Shown one piece after another: positions 45,961-55,748 of a DNA stretch of 64,000 nucleotides. Under the pieces are notes generated by a model, which was not told the DNA's origin, did not search any database, and saw only the letters and a program-made list of their open reading frames with translations. Every line of letters begins with the position of its first letter. Position 1 is the stretch's first letter. The DNA comes from Brevundimonas sp. (GTDB lineage Bacteria > Pseudomonadota > Alphaproteobacteria > Caulobacterales > Caulobacteraceae). Where the stretch lies: positions 62,001-126,000 of the forward strand of contig JACVCC010000004.1 in the NCBI GenBank assembly GCA_016742215.1, written 5' to 3'. The position numbers and the translations under genes were made by a program.

Positions 45961-46164
45961 CGGCGAAACTCCCTGAAAGGTCGGCCCGGACTTAGCATCC
46001 GCATCGGCGCGAGAATATCTCTCGCTGTGTCGGGAACCGAACGCGGCGATCCCGGTTATCGCATCGGACCTTGCGGCGATGCGCGCTCGACAGAGTCCTT
46101 CAAGCGGCCCCGGTCTCTGCCACGCCCCCCGACGCAGACCGGGGCCGTACCTTGTCTGACATAC
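45961..46164. other. Spacer upstream of dcyD, no gene seen
   Basis: This 204-base stretch must contain the dcyD promoter on the minus strand. It includes no ORF with family features. A palindromic element follows directly. Confidence 0.4.
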
Positions 46165-46304
46165 CCCAACCCCTCCGTCTCTCCGGCTGCGCCGTCGAGC
46201 CACCTCCCCACTGCGTGGAGAGGTGAAACGATATGCTCACCTCTCCAGCGAAGCTGGGGAGGGGGACCATGCGAGCCGCAGGCGAGGCATGGTGGAGGGG
46301 TCTC
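46165..46304. repeat. Intergenic palindromic element (CACCTCCCC/GGGGAGG type)
   Basis: ACCCCTCC near 46170 and GGAGGGGT near 46295 are the outer arms. Inside are CACCTCCCC-ACTGCG-TGGAGAGGTG and CTCACCTCTCCAGCGAAGCT with its own GGGGAGG. GAGCCGCAGGCGAGGCATGG forms a further partial arm. Repeats of this look are common between genes in Caulobacterales. It ends about 50 bases before the tetR-type gene. Confidence 0.75.
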
Positions 46305-46351
46305 CGCGCTGCCACTTGCCCGACTCAGTCGACAGGCCCGATCCTGTCCCC

Positions 46352-46969
46352 ATGGCCGAATCGACCCAGCCCGCCCGTCTGCGCGACCGCGCCTCGACCG
46401 AGCGCCTCATCGTCGAGGCCGGCGAGCGCGTCCTGCTGCGCGACGGCTTCCCCGGCCTGAACGTCCAGACCCTGGCCGCCGAGGCCGGCTGCGACCGCAA
46501 GCTGGTCTATCGCTATTTCGAGGGCGCCGACGGCGTGGTCGACAGGATCGCCGGCCGCGCCCATGCCGGCCTCGTCCGCTCGCTGGACGCCGTGCCCGCC
46601 GATGAGGCCCCGTCCCTTCGCGCCTTCGCCCGCCTCAGCCTCTCCGCCTGGATCGCCGCCCTGCGCGCCAGCCCGCTGACCCTGCGCCTGATGGCCTGGG
46701 CGCTGGTCGAGTCCTCGCCCCTGCTGAACCGCATCGAGGACGAGCGCTCCGCCGTGCTGCAGGCCTGGATGCGCGAGCGTCGTCCCCGCCTGCGCGTGCC
46801 GCCCGAGGGCGATCCCGTCGCCCTGAACGCCGTGCTTCTCGCCGCCGTCCAGCATCTGGCCCTGTCGGCAGGCTCTCGCCCCGGCGTTGGCGGCGTGGCA
46901 CTGGACGACGCCGGCTGGGCCCGCATCGAGGCCGCGCTGGACCAGCTTCTGGTCGCCTTCCCGGACTAG
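46352..46969 (+). CDS. TetR family transcriptional regulator
   Basis: The 205-residue regulator starts at 46352 (MAESTQPARLRDRAS). It has a TetR helix-turn-helix at about residues 14-60 (LNVQTLAAEAGCDRKLVYRYFEG) and a helical ligand-binding domain. The longer frame upstream runs through a palindromic repeat and is not real. No divergent target gene is adjacent, so its regulon is unknown. The stop overlaps the stop region of the convergent PH-like gene. Confidence 0.9.
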   Translation: MAESTQPARLRDRASTERLIVEAGERVLLRDGFPGLNVQTLAAEAGCDRKLVYRYFEGADGVVDRIAGRAHAGLVRSLDAVPADEAPSLRAFARLSLSAWIAALRASPLTLRLMAWALVESSPLLNRIEDERSAVLQAWMRERRPRLRVPPEGDPVALNAVLLAAVQHLALSAGSRPGVGGVALDDAGWARIEAALDQLLVAFPD

Positions 46970-47508
46970 GCCGCCCCCGCCGTCTTGCGGATCAGCGCCA
47001 GCACACCCTCCGGCTCCGCCAGCCCCTCCAGCTTCGGCAGCGCATCGAACCGCGCCAGCCCGCCGTCCAGATCGGTGCGGCCCTCATCGATCGCCGCCTG
47101 CTCCCCGCCCAGATGCAGGGTCCGCCCGACCAGGCGAAACTCGCTCGCACGATCCAGCCCGACCCACGCCCGCACCGCCCCCTTGCGGTCGATCAGCATC
47201 ACCCGCCGGTCGGTCACCGCCTGCACCTTCACCGCCATCCGCATGTCCTGCCACAGGGCGAGGGCGAACAGGCCTGCGAACACCAGCACCGGAACCGCCA
47301 GCACCATCAGGATCGCCGGCCGCGGCACACCGTAGCCGGTCCCCAGCGCCCAGGCCGTCCCGCCGGCCACTGCGATCAGCATTCCGCCGGAATGCATCAC
47401 CGGATGCGACGGCCACCGCAGCCCGCTCGTCCGCCCCGCCCACAGCACCCGCTCGCCGGGGACGGCCGCCTTGCGCGCGACGGTCAGGGCCTCCGGATCG
47501 GTCCTCAC
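46966..47508 (-). CDS. PH-like membrane protein
   Basis: The 180-residue protein starts with a GTG at 47508 that overlaps the stop of the upstream acetyltransferase gene (GTGA). Residues 14-28 read AVPGERVLWAGRTSG, two helices follow at about 42-60 and 67-86, and then a PH-like domain (VQAVTDRRVMLIDRKG). This is the usual build of bacterial PH-domain membrane proteins, which have no known enzymatic role. It is the second gene of a two-gene operon. Confidence 0.78.
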   Translation of the reverse strand: MRTDPEALTVARKAAVPGERVLWAGRTSGLRWPSHPVMHSGGMLIAVAGGTAWALGTGYGVPRPAILMVLAVPVLVFAGLFALALWQDMRMAVKVQAVTDRRVMLIDRKGAVRAWVGLDRASEFRLVGRTLHLGGEQAAIDEGRTDLDGGLARFDALPKLEGLAEPEGVLALIRKTAGAA

Positions 47509-47948
47509 AGGGTCAGCCGCATGTCGTGCCGGTCGCTGCCGGGCGCATAGCCGTCCTTCACCACCCCCTCGATGACGAAGCCGAAGCGTTCGTAGAAGCC
47601 GGTCGTGTGCTGGCCGGTGTCCAGTCGCACGCTGGTCACGCCCGGCTCGGCCCGCGCCGCTGCCAGCCGGGCCTCGGTCAGCATCCGGCCCAGTCCCTGT
47701 CCGTGCACCCCCTGCTCGACCATGCCCCAGCACAGCGACACCGTCCGCCCGTCCGGCTCCACCGCATGACCGCCGCAGGCGACGATCCGCCCGCCACGCT
47801 CGATCACCTGATAGGGCCAGCGCATCTCGTCCAGAAACGCCGCATAGCCGTCCCGCTCCGCCCCGTCGAAGAAGCGCGGCACATTGCTGTCGAACAGGGC
47901 CAGACAGGCCTCGCGGTCGGCGGTCTGATAGGGGCGGGCGATATCCAT
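47505..47948 (-). CDS. GNAT family N-acetyltransferase
   Basis: The 147-residue protein starts at 47948 (MDIARPYQTADREACLALFD). It has the acetyl-CoA-binding motif VHGQGLGRMLTEARLAAAR and the C-terminal FYERFGFVIEGVVKDGYAPG typical of the GNAT fold. The substrate is unknown. The gene is divergent from thiC across the riboswitch leader and overlaps the PH-like gene downstream. Confidence 0.92.
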   Translation of the reverse strand: MDIARPYQTADREACLALFDSNVPRFFDGAERDGYAAFLDEMRWPYQVIERGGRIVACGGHAVEPDGRTVSLCWGMVEQGVHGQGLGRMLTEARLAAARAEPGVTSVRLDTGQHTTGFYERFGFVIEGVVKDGYAPGSDRHDMRLTL

Positions 47949-48007
47949 ACAGCCAACCTTGGCCCGCAGCGCTTGACCCGCAAGGCCTTCCGGCCCAGTT
48001 TCCGCCC

Positions 48008-48098
48008 GTTCTCCGGGGGGCGGCATTCGAGCCGCTGAGATTGAGGTAGTCCTCTGACCCGTCGAACCTGATCCGGGTCATGCCGGCGAAGGGATGAG
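48008..48098 (+). ncRNA. TPP riboswitch (THI element)
   Basis: The conserved THI-box elements are all present and in order. They are the CGGGGGGCGG arm, GCCGCTGAGAT at 48031-48041, ACCC at 48057-48060, GAACCTGATC at 48064-48073 and the terminal ATGCCGGCGAAGGGA at 48080-48094. It binds thiamine pyrophosphate and lies 70 bases before thiC, the gene most often controlled by it. Confidence 0.96.
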
Positions 48099-48101
48099 TA
48101 A

Positions 48102-50078
<1,977 letters not shown>

Positions 50079-50159
50079 GGATAGGAGCGCTGGCTGTAGC
50101 GCACGCAACAGGTGTGCGAATAAACTGACCGAATCATGGCGGTGGACTGCGGAGCCCAG

Positions 50160-51128
50160 ATGAACGGCCGAAGAAAAATTCAAGTATTCATTTCAAGCAC
50201 CTATCTTGACTTGAAAGAAGAAAGACAGACCGCTGTTGCCGCTATATTGAAAGCTGGTCACATTCCCGCCGGAATGGAGCTGTTCACGGCTGGAGATAAA
50301 TCCCAGCTCGACGTCATCAAACGTTGGATCGATCAATCCGACGCATACATGCTTATTCTGGGCACGAGGTATGGAAGCGTCGAGCCAGATTCCGGTCTCG
50401 GTTATACGGAAATAGAGTATGACTACGCAATATCGAAGGGAAAACCCCTATTTGCGCTAGTTATGAGCGACGAAGCTATCGACAAAAAACTCAAGTCTAG
50501 CGGGTCCGAATTCTTAGAGAAGACGAATCCAGAAAAACTTAGCGCCTTTCGCAAAAGAGTATTGGAGAAGATGTCTTCGTTTTTTGACAGTGCTTTGGAT
50601 ATTAGAGCCAGCGTTTACGAAAGTTTGATCGACCTTTCAGACAATCCTGAACTTGAGGGATGGGTTCGAGCCAGTGCAGCTCAAGATTCAAAGCGGCTTA
50701 GCGACAAGCTCGCCGAAATGACGCACCTGAACGAGAAACTTGAGAAAGAAGTAAGTGAACTGCGCGTGAACGCGGCTCCGGACTCTAAGGTATTGGAGGA
50801 AGACCCGGGATTTTCATCCCTATCGGCAGTTCTCAAGGCAAAATCTTTTACCATTCCCGCCGAGGTGGCGAAGGAAGGGGCAGAAGTAGAGACAAATGCA
50901 TACAATCTTTTTGTTATAAACAAGAACATATACGTAAAAGGAACAACAATTTCTCAACCAACCAGCGTGAGAACATCTTGGTACGAGCAAAATTTCTATG
51001 CCGTACTCGTTACTCATAAGTTGTTGGACATGGATAGACGCCCGGACGGCGTCCGATTCTACTCTATGTCGGATTTGGGCATGAGCTATTCAGCTTGGCT
51101 CGACATGAACAGTTTGAATAAAGAATAG
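50160..51128 (+). CDS. DUF4062 domain protein, AT-rich and probably acquired
   Basis: The start at 50160 (MNGRRKIQVFISSTYLDLKEE, in part) has GGAG five bases upstream; an ATG at 50136 would add eight residues. The protein has 322 residues. The N-domain (about 6-95) matches DUF4062: FISSTYLDLKEER, then MELFTAGDKSQLDVIKRWID, LILGTRYGSVEPDSGLGYTE. This fold is related to TIR-type and sensory domains and is found in fusion with NTPases in immune systems. Residues 171-205 form a coiled coil and the C-domain is unknown. The gene uses AAA, ATA and TTA codons that the neighbours avoid and is visibly AT-rich, which points to horizontal transfer. There is no partner gene or integrase beside it. Confidence 0.85.
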   Translation: MNGRRKIQVFISSTYLDLKEERQTAVAAILKAGHIPAGMELFTAGDKSQLDVIKRWIDQSDAYMLILGTRYGSVEPDSGLGYTEIEYDYAISKGKPLFALVMSDEAIDKKLKSSGSEFLEKTNPEKLSAFRKRVLEKMSSFFDSALDIRASVYESLIDLSDNPELEGWVRASAAQDSKRLSDKLAEMTHLNEKLEKEVSELRVNAAPDSKVLEEDPGFSSLSAVLKAKSFTIPAEVAKEGAEVETNAYNLFVINKNIYVKGTTISQPTSVRTSWYEQNFYAVLVTHKLLDMDRRPDGVRFYSMSDLGMSYSAWLDMNSLNKE

Positions 51129-51227
51129 ATTTATTTAGATTTTCTTTGAATTCCTTCTTTGACTAACCGCCTACCGCAGGCGTCAGAGAAAAGAAATTTC
51201 GAGAGATCTTATTTTTGCTGGTCCGAG

Positions 51228-51411
51228 ATGAGCACGGTCTTCGACCGCGAAACCACGCTGAAGGCCCTGCGCGACGCCGCCCGCATCGCGATGCACAGCA
51301 ACCCGCGAGGAGAAGTCCGGCAAGTTCCTGCCGCCGCCCGGCTGGAAGGGTCGCCTGATCACCGCCGACGACGACGGCCTGCCGAAACCGGCCAAAGGCA
51401 AGGCGGCGTAA
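51228..51411 (+). pseudogene. Small ORF broken by one-base frameshift
   Basis: An ATG at 51228 opens MSTVFDRETTLKALRDAARIA in part, then the frame drifts into low-complexity Arg-rich sequence. One base away, the frame reads EEKSGKFLPPPGWKGRLITADDDGLPKPAKGKAA (in part EEKSGKFLPPPGWKGRLI) to TAA at 51409. Removing one C from the CCC at 51302-51304 joins them into a single ORF of about 60 residues. The two halves have normal high-GC codon use for this genome, unlike the DUF4062 gene next to it. It may be an inactivated gene or a sequencing error. No family is recognised. Confidence 0.55.
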
Positions 51412-51420
51412 GCCTCCCGT

Positions 51421-51580
51421 CTCCCGATGGGAGAGGGCTTGAACGTCCGGGAGCGAAGCGATCGGTAACGCGAAAGGGTGAGGGTCGGACCTCACCGGAC
51501 AGGCGCGCCCCTCACCCTTCGGCAAAGGCGCATCGCTATCGCTCTGCGAGCCTCAAGCCCTCTCCCGCCGGGAGAGGGTG
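51421..51580. repeat. Intergenic palindromic element (GGGAGAGGGCTTGA type)
   Basis: GGGAGAGGGCTTGA at 51430-51443 pairs exactly with TCAAGCCCTCTCCC at 51553-51566. CTCCCGATGGGAG and CTCCCGCCGGGAG form small hairpins at the ends. AGGGTGAGGG at 51475-51484 pairs with CCCTCACCCTT-like sequence at 51509-51519. The element can form a large cruciform and has no ORF. It separates the broken ORF from the HTH protein gene. Confidence 0.85.
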
Positions 51581-51646
51581 CGACATTTTCTGACGCATCC
51601 CACCCCTATTCTCCCCGCCGCTGAAGCCTCTTCGAGGGAGGATGCG

Positions 51647-52099
51647 ATGGGTAACGGATCGCGCGGGCCGGGGCGGCCGACGGCGCCGGACGAGGTCTGG
51701 GACGCCGTGAGGGTCGACTATCTGGCCGGGATGACGGCGGCGGACGCCTGCCGCAAGCACGGCGTCGGCCTGAGCGCCCTGCGGGCGCGGTCGGCGCGCG
51801 ACGGTTGGCGGCGCAAGGACCAGCCGTGGTCCGACGCCCTGCCCGAGGACGATCCCGGCCGCGTGCTGGAAGACCGGGTGAACGGCGACTTCGAGGCCAT
51901 CGGCTTCCTCGATCTGGGCGACGTCGCCCGCAGCCGCATGATCCTGGGCGTGCTGCGCAACGACGCCCGCGCGGCCGAGGAATGGCGCAAGGTCATGATC
52001 ACCATGCTGGAGATGGAGCTGGACCGGCTCGATCTGAACAGAAACGAGGCGGAGGCGCGCCGCCGATATCCGGAGCTATTTCCGGACGACTCGCACTGA
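51647..52099 (+). CDS. HTH-like hypothetical protein
   Basis: The 150-residue protein starts at 51647 with GAGGGAGG upstream. Residues 14-50 read like a homeodomain-type helix-turn-helix (VRVDYLAGMTAADACRKHGV, then GLSALRARSARDGWRRK), the kind seen in phage terminase small subunits and transposase N-domains. The C-terminal half is helical and charged. No large terminase or transposase is nearby. A DNA-binding role is likely; the specific function is unknown. Confidence 0.72.
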   Translation: MGNGSRGPGRPTAPDEVWDAVRVDYLAGMTAADACRKHGVGLSALRARSARDGWRRKDQPWSDALPEDDPGRVLEDRVNGDFEAIGFLDLGDVARSRMILGVLRNDARAAEEWRKVMITMLEMELDRLDLNRNEAEARRRYPELFPDDSH

Positions 52100-52158
52100 T
52101 CGTTGAATCCGTGACCAGTTTGAACAGTTCGTCCGGATATTCGGCGTGCGGGAGCGCC

Positions 52159-52653
52159 CTACGGCTCGCGCCCCAGCCCCGCCACACAGTCCCGCAGCCC
52201 GGCGATCGCCTCGCCCAGGCCCGCCGTCGAGCCGCCCCACAGCAGGGCGCCGTTGGCGTCGTCGATGCGGATGGTGGTGACGTCGGGCAGCAGCTCCAGC
52301 AGGGCCGCCGCGTCCGTGCCGACGGCGAAGCCGCCGGTGCGTTCGGGGCCGCGCACGCCCTGCATCTGCTCGGCCACCACCACGCCGTTCAGGCTCAGGC
52401 GGTGGGTGAAGCTCTGGCCGGCCGTGTCGCGCCATTGCGGGCTCAGCACCTGCAGGCTGGCCGATTGGCCGTTGCTGTCGATCCACAGGTGATAGACCTG
52501 CCCCTGCATCCGGTATTCGCGCAGCAGCACGCAGTCGGCGGTGTAGCGCATCACCGTATACGGGCCGATGCGCATGCCGCGCGGCTCGGCCTGCGCTTGC
52601 GGCGCGGACGCCGGGGCGGCGGTCAGAAGGGCCGCGGCCAGAAGTTCGATCAT
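52159..52653 (-). CDS. Hypothetical exported protein
   Basis: The 164-residue protein has a likely signal peptide at 1-21 (MIELLAAALLTAAPASAPQA). The rest (GPYTVMRYTADCVLLREY, LWIDSNGQSASLQVLSPQWR) has a beta-rich pattern with two cysteines. I do not recognise a family. It shares direction with the FrnE-like gene but is separated from it by about 57 bases. Confidence 0.68.
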   Translation of the reverse strand: MIELLAAALLTAAPASAPQAQAEPRGMRIGPYTVMRYTADCVLLREYRMQGQVYHLWIDSNGQSASLQVLSPQWRDTAGQSFTHRLSLNGVVVAEQMQGVRGPERTGGFAVGTDAAALLELLPDVTTIRIDDANGALLWGGSTAGLGEAIAGLRDCVAGLGREP

Positions 52654-52710
52654 CGCGGTCTCTCCGGAAGCGGCGCCCGGCTTACCGCGCGGGCCGTCTC
52701 CGGTCGAGGC

Positions 52711-53382
52711 TTACGCCATCTGCGTCCTGGGCTCGGCGGCGATGCGGCGCAGGGCGTCCTCGAATACCTCGGCCGGCTGACCGCCCGAGATCAGGTATTT
52801 GCCCTCGACCACCACGGCGGGGACCGAGTTGATGCCGCGCTGGCGCCACAGGGCCTGGGCCTGACGCACGGCGTCGACATAGCGGCCGGACGCCAGCACC
52901 TCGGCCGCCTCGGCGCGGTCCAGCCCGGCCTGTTCGGCCGCGGCGGTCAGGACGCCCGCGTCGCTGATGTTGCGGCCCTCGGTGAAGTGGCGCGCGAACA
53001 GGCTCTGCTTCAGCGCCTTCTGGGCCTCGGTCGAGACCTCGCCGGCCCAGTGCAGCAGGCGGTGGGCGTCGAAGGTGTTCCAGATCCGGCTGTCGGCCGT
53101 CATCTGCATCTCAAACCCCACCTCGGCGGCGCGGGCGCGGATCATCTCGCGGTTGGCCGCCGACTGTTCGGGGGTCGAACCGTATTTGGCGCCGATGTGC
53201 TCGACGATGTTCTCGCCCTCGGGGACCATGTTCGGGTTCAGCTCGAACGGCTGGAAATGGATGTCGGCGGTGACGCCCTCGGCCTTCAGCCTGTCCAGCG
53301 CCGTCTCCAGCCCGCCCAGGCCGACCACGCACCAGGGACAGACGACGTCAGAGACGAAATCGATGTGCAGGGTCCGGTTCAT
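52711..53382 (-). CDS. DsbA family oxidoreductase, FrnE-like
   Basis: The 223-residue protein starts at 53382 (MNRTLHIDFVSDVVCPWCVVG). It has the thioredoxin-fold active site CPWC near residue 15, the helical insertion, and cis-Pro GINSVPAVVV. There is no signal peptide, so it acts in the cytoplasm like FrnE, a polyketide-biosynthesis-type DsbA relative with thiol-disulfide or isomerase activity. The longer upstream frame is not conserved. Confidence 0.92.
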   Translation of the reverse strand: MNRTLHIDFVSDVVCPWCVVGLGGLETALDRLKAEGVTADIHFQPFELNPNMVPEGENIVEHIGAKYGSTPEQSAANREMIRARAAEVGFEMQMTADSRIWNTFDAHRLLHWAGEVSTEAQKALKQSLFARHFTEGRNISDAGVLTAAAEQAGLDRAEAAEVLASGRYVDAVRQAQALWRQRGINSVPAVVVEGKYLISGGQPAEVFEDALRRIAAEPRTQMA

Positions 53383-53693
53383 CGCGCGCTCCTGAATGGC
53401 GAAGCCGGATATGGGGACCGGATTCATCCGCGCCAGTCCCTGTTCCAGATCACGAATTCTAGCGGACCGCGAGTCAGTCAACATTCTGATCTGGCGCGTA
53501 ATTATTCCGAAACCCGTCCGTGTCAGCCAGCGTACACAGTTGATTTCGTTGGACTTGGCCGTTGGAAAGGCGCAGGGTTCACCAACCGCGAGCCGAAGCC
53601 TTTTCGCAGCATGTCGCGGCTGAGAGATATTGGTCCACCCCCTGTAGAGGGGTCGTTCGAACACTCCCGCTCTGATGCTTCCGGGAGTTCGCC
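53383..53693. other. Spacer between divergent genes, promoters only
   Basis: These 311 bases separate the FrnE-like gene and a small plus-strand gene. They hold no ORF with family features. They are moderately AT-rich in the middle and must contain both promoters, which I cannot delimit. Confidence 0.4.
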
Positions 53694-53891
53694 ATGTCGA
53701 AATTCACCCTGCGCCTGCACCACGCCGAGGGCGCCGACCCGATCGAGGAGACCCTCGCCGACGTCGATGACGCGTTCGAGGCCCGCGAGCTGGCGCGCAT
53801 GCGCCTGCTGCTCACCCGCGATTTCAGCCACGTCGAGCTTTATCAGGCCGACATCCCGGTCGAGACCTTCGCGCGCGACAGCGAAGCCTGA
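53694..53891 (+). CDS. Small conserved-looking protein, unknown function
   Basis: The 65-residue protein (MSKFTLRLHHAEGADPIEET in part) has a GGGAG ribosome site. It has strand-helix-strand character and no export signal or membrane helix. ORF length, codon use and ribosome site support it as real. No function can be proposed. Confidence 0.65.
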   Translation: MSKFTLRLHHAEGADPIEETLADVDDAFEARELARMRLLLTRDFSHVELYQADIPVETFARDSEA

Positions 53892-54027
53892 CCCTGCGTC
53901 AGCAAATTCGTGGCCCGGGCGCCGCAGCCGCCGGGATTCACGCCGTCTGAAGCCTCTGTTCACCGCCCGGTCACTGGCGCGGCCCATTCTTCCGGAACGA
54001 AGTACGGGCAAGAGGTTTGAAGAGGCC

Positions 54028-54747
54028 ATGCTCATGCATCTGAAACGACTGGCCAGGCGCGTCTGCACGCCGGACGAGCTGGACATGATCGAGCATTACA
54101 CCTCGCCGGCCGAGAAGACGGCCGATCTGGTGGTGCATGTCGTCGGCCTGACGCTGGCGGCGGTCGGCGGCGTGGTTCTGGCCGTGCTGGCGGCGCTCTA
54201 CACGGGCGTCGGGGCGGTGGTGGCCACGGCGCTTTACGCCGCCTGCCTGATCGCCATGCTGACCGCCTCGACCGCCTACAACATGGCCCGCCCCTGCGCC
54301 GCGCGGCCCGTTCTGCGGCGGCTGGACGAGGCGGCGATCTTCCTGATGATCGCCGGCAGCTACACCCCCTTCACGACCCAGCGGTTCGAGGGGGCCTGGG
54401 CCGTCGGCTTCACCCTGCTGGTCTGGGCCGTGGGCCTGGGCGGCGCCTTCGCCAAGATCGTCATGCCGCGCCTGTCCGACGCCATCTGGAGCGCGGTCTA
54501 CGTCGCCTTCGGCTGGCTGGCCGTGCTGGCCCTCAAGCCGATGGTCGAGACCGTCCACCCGGCGTCCCTGGCCCTGCTGGTCATCGGCGGCCTGATCTAC
54601 ACGGCCGGCGTCTTCGTCTTCATCAGCCCGAAGGTGAAGTTCCGCCGCGCCATCTGGCACGGCTTCGTCGTCGCCGGGGCCTCGGTCCACTGGGTCGCCG
54701 TGCTGGTCGGGGTGGTGCTGGCTCCGGCCGCCGCCGGCGTCGGCTAG
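54028..54747 (+). CDS. Hemolysin III family (PAQR-like) membrane protein
   Basis: The 239-residue protein starts at 54028 (MLMHLKRLARRVCTPDELD); a second ATG lies two codons on. Seven helices are visible. Signatures of the hemolysin III/YqfA type are EKTADLVVHVVGL, YNMARPCAARPVLRRLDEAAIF and IAGSYTPFT, and the last-helix IWHGFVVAGASVHWVAV with two conserved His that bind zinc in PAQR relatives. The actual activity in bacteria is unclear; hemolysis is not implied. Confidence 0.93.
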   Translation: MLMHLKRLARRVCTPDELDMIEHYTSPAEKTADLVVHVVGLTLAAVGGVVLAVLAALYTGVGAVVATALYAACLIAMLTASTAYNMARPCAARPVLRRLDEAAIFLMIAGSYTPFTTQRFEGAWAVGFTLLVWAVGLGGAFAKIVMPRLSDAIWSAVYVAFGWLAVLALKPMVETVHPASLALLVIGGLIYTAGVFVFISPKVKFRRAIWHGFVVAGASVHWVAVLVGVVLAPAAAGVG

Positions 54748-54801
54748 ACTTTCGCGCCCGCAGCGCGGAAACTGACGCGGTGCAACAGGGATGGGACCAG
54801 C

Positions 54802-55398
54802 GTGGCTGAGAAGAAGTCCGGAAACGGCGACACCGTCGTCATCAAGAAGTACGCGAACCGCAGGCTCTACAACACGGCCACCAGCGCCTATGTGACGCTC
54901 GAGGATCTGGCGAAGATGGTCCGCGACGGGACCGAGTTCGTGGTCTTTGACGCCAAGACCAACGATGACCTGACCCGGCAGATCCTGACCCAGATCATCT
55001 TCGAGGAAGAGAGCCGCGGCGAGGCCCTGCTGCCCGTCCAGTTCCTGCGCCAGCTGATCGGCTTCTACGGCGGCCAGATGCAGAGCGTCCTGCCGAGCTA
55101 CCTCGAGATGTCGCTTGACACCTTCACCCGCCAGCAGGAGCAGATCCGCGGCCAGTTCACCAAGGCTTTCGGCGCCACGCCGGGCGCGGGCCTGATGGAC
55201 GAGGCGGTGAAGCGCAACATGGCCCTGTTCAACGAGGCCATGCGCATGTGGCCGGGCTTCGGCGGCGTCGGCGGCGCGGCCGCCCGCCCTGCCCCCCAGG
55301 CCGAGGCGCCCCGCGCTCCTGCGGCTGACCCGCTGGACGAGATGCGCCGCCAGATGGACGAGATGCGGGCCCAGCTCGACAAGCTGTCCAGGTCATGA
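54802..55398 (+). CDS. phaR: Polyhydroxyalkanoate synthesis repressor PhaR
   Basis: The 198-residue protein starts with a GTG at 54802. PhaR family signatures are VIKKYANRRLYNTATSAYVT near the N-terminus, with a DNA- and granule-binding region (EDLAKMVRDGTEFVVFDAKT, then RQILTQIIFEEE). A C-terminal Ala/Pro/Met-rich helix follows. It represses granule-associated genes when PHA polymer is absent. phaC and phasins are not in the window. Its stop overlaps the next gene's start as ATGA. Confidence 0.95.
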   Translation: MAEKKSGNGDTVVIKKYANRRLYNTATSAYVTLEDLAKMVRDGTEFVVFDAKTNDDLTRQILTQIIFEEESRGEALLPVQFLRQLIGFYGGQMQSVLPSYLEMSLDTFTRQQEQIRGQFTKAFGATPGAGLMDEAVKRNMALFNEAMRMWPGFGGVGGAAARPAPQAEAPRAPAADPLDEMRRQMDEMRAQLDKLSRS

Positions 55399-55748
55399 CG
55401 GACGAGGTGCGCGCGATCGGGCCTGTCGAGCGTCGCGATCGCCGCGACGCCGAGCGCCGCACGGCCGAGCGTCGCGCCGCCTCAGCCTCCCGCGCCCTGG
55501 TCCCGGTCAGCCCGCCTCCGGCCGAAGCTGCCGAGCCCCCGGCAAGACCTGCCCCGACCCCGCCGCCTGCGGATGCAGGGGCCGCGATCTTCGCCGCCCA
55601 GATGCTGGGCCAGACCGGCCAGCGCCGCGGCCTGAAGGGCGGCCCGCCCGTGCTGGACGCCGCCCGCTCCGCCTATCTGGGAACCGAGCATTCCGGCGCG
55701 GCCGATCGCCGTCCGAAACCCGGCCGCAAGGAAGACACCGACATCTGA
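55395..55748 (+). CDS. Disordered Pro/Arg-rich protein after phaR
   Basis: The 117-residue protein overlaps phaR by ATGA and is therefore coexpressed. It is rich in Arg and Glu early (VERRDRRDAERRTAERRAA) and in Pro and Ala in the middle. It has a more ordered C-terminal part (AAIFAAQMLGQTGQRRGLKG, then LDAARSAYLGTEHSG). The pattern AARSAYLG is reminiscent of small proteins in Caulobacterales; I know no function for them. Confidence 0.75.
   Translation: MTDEVRAIGPVERRDRRDAERRTAERRAASASRALVPVSPPPAEAAEPPARPAPTPPPADAGAAIFAAQMLGQTGQRRGLKGGPPVLDAARSAYLGTEHSGAADRRPKPGRKEDTDI

Noticed and set aside
51129-51227. Terminator or integrase remnant after the DUF4062 gene
   Set aside because: The stretch is AT-rich but forms no stable stem and has no integrase or attachment-site repeat that I can see.
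51805-54026. Upstream half of a 980-residue plus-strand frame
   Set aside because: Only the last part (from 54028) is a real gene, the hemolysin III protein. The rest reads through the antisense of the exported protein and FrnE-like genes.
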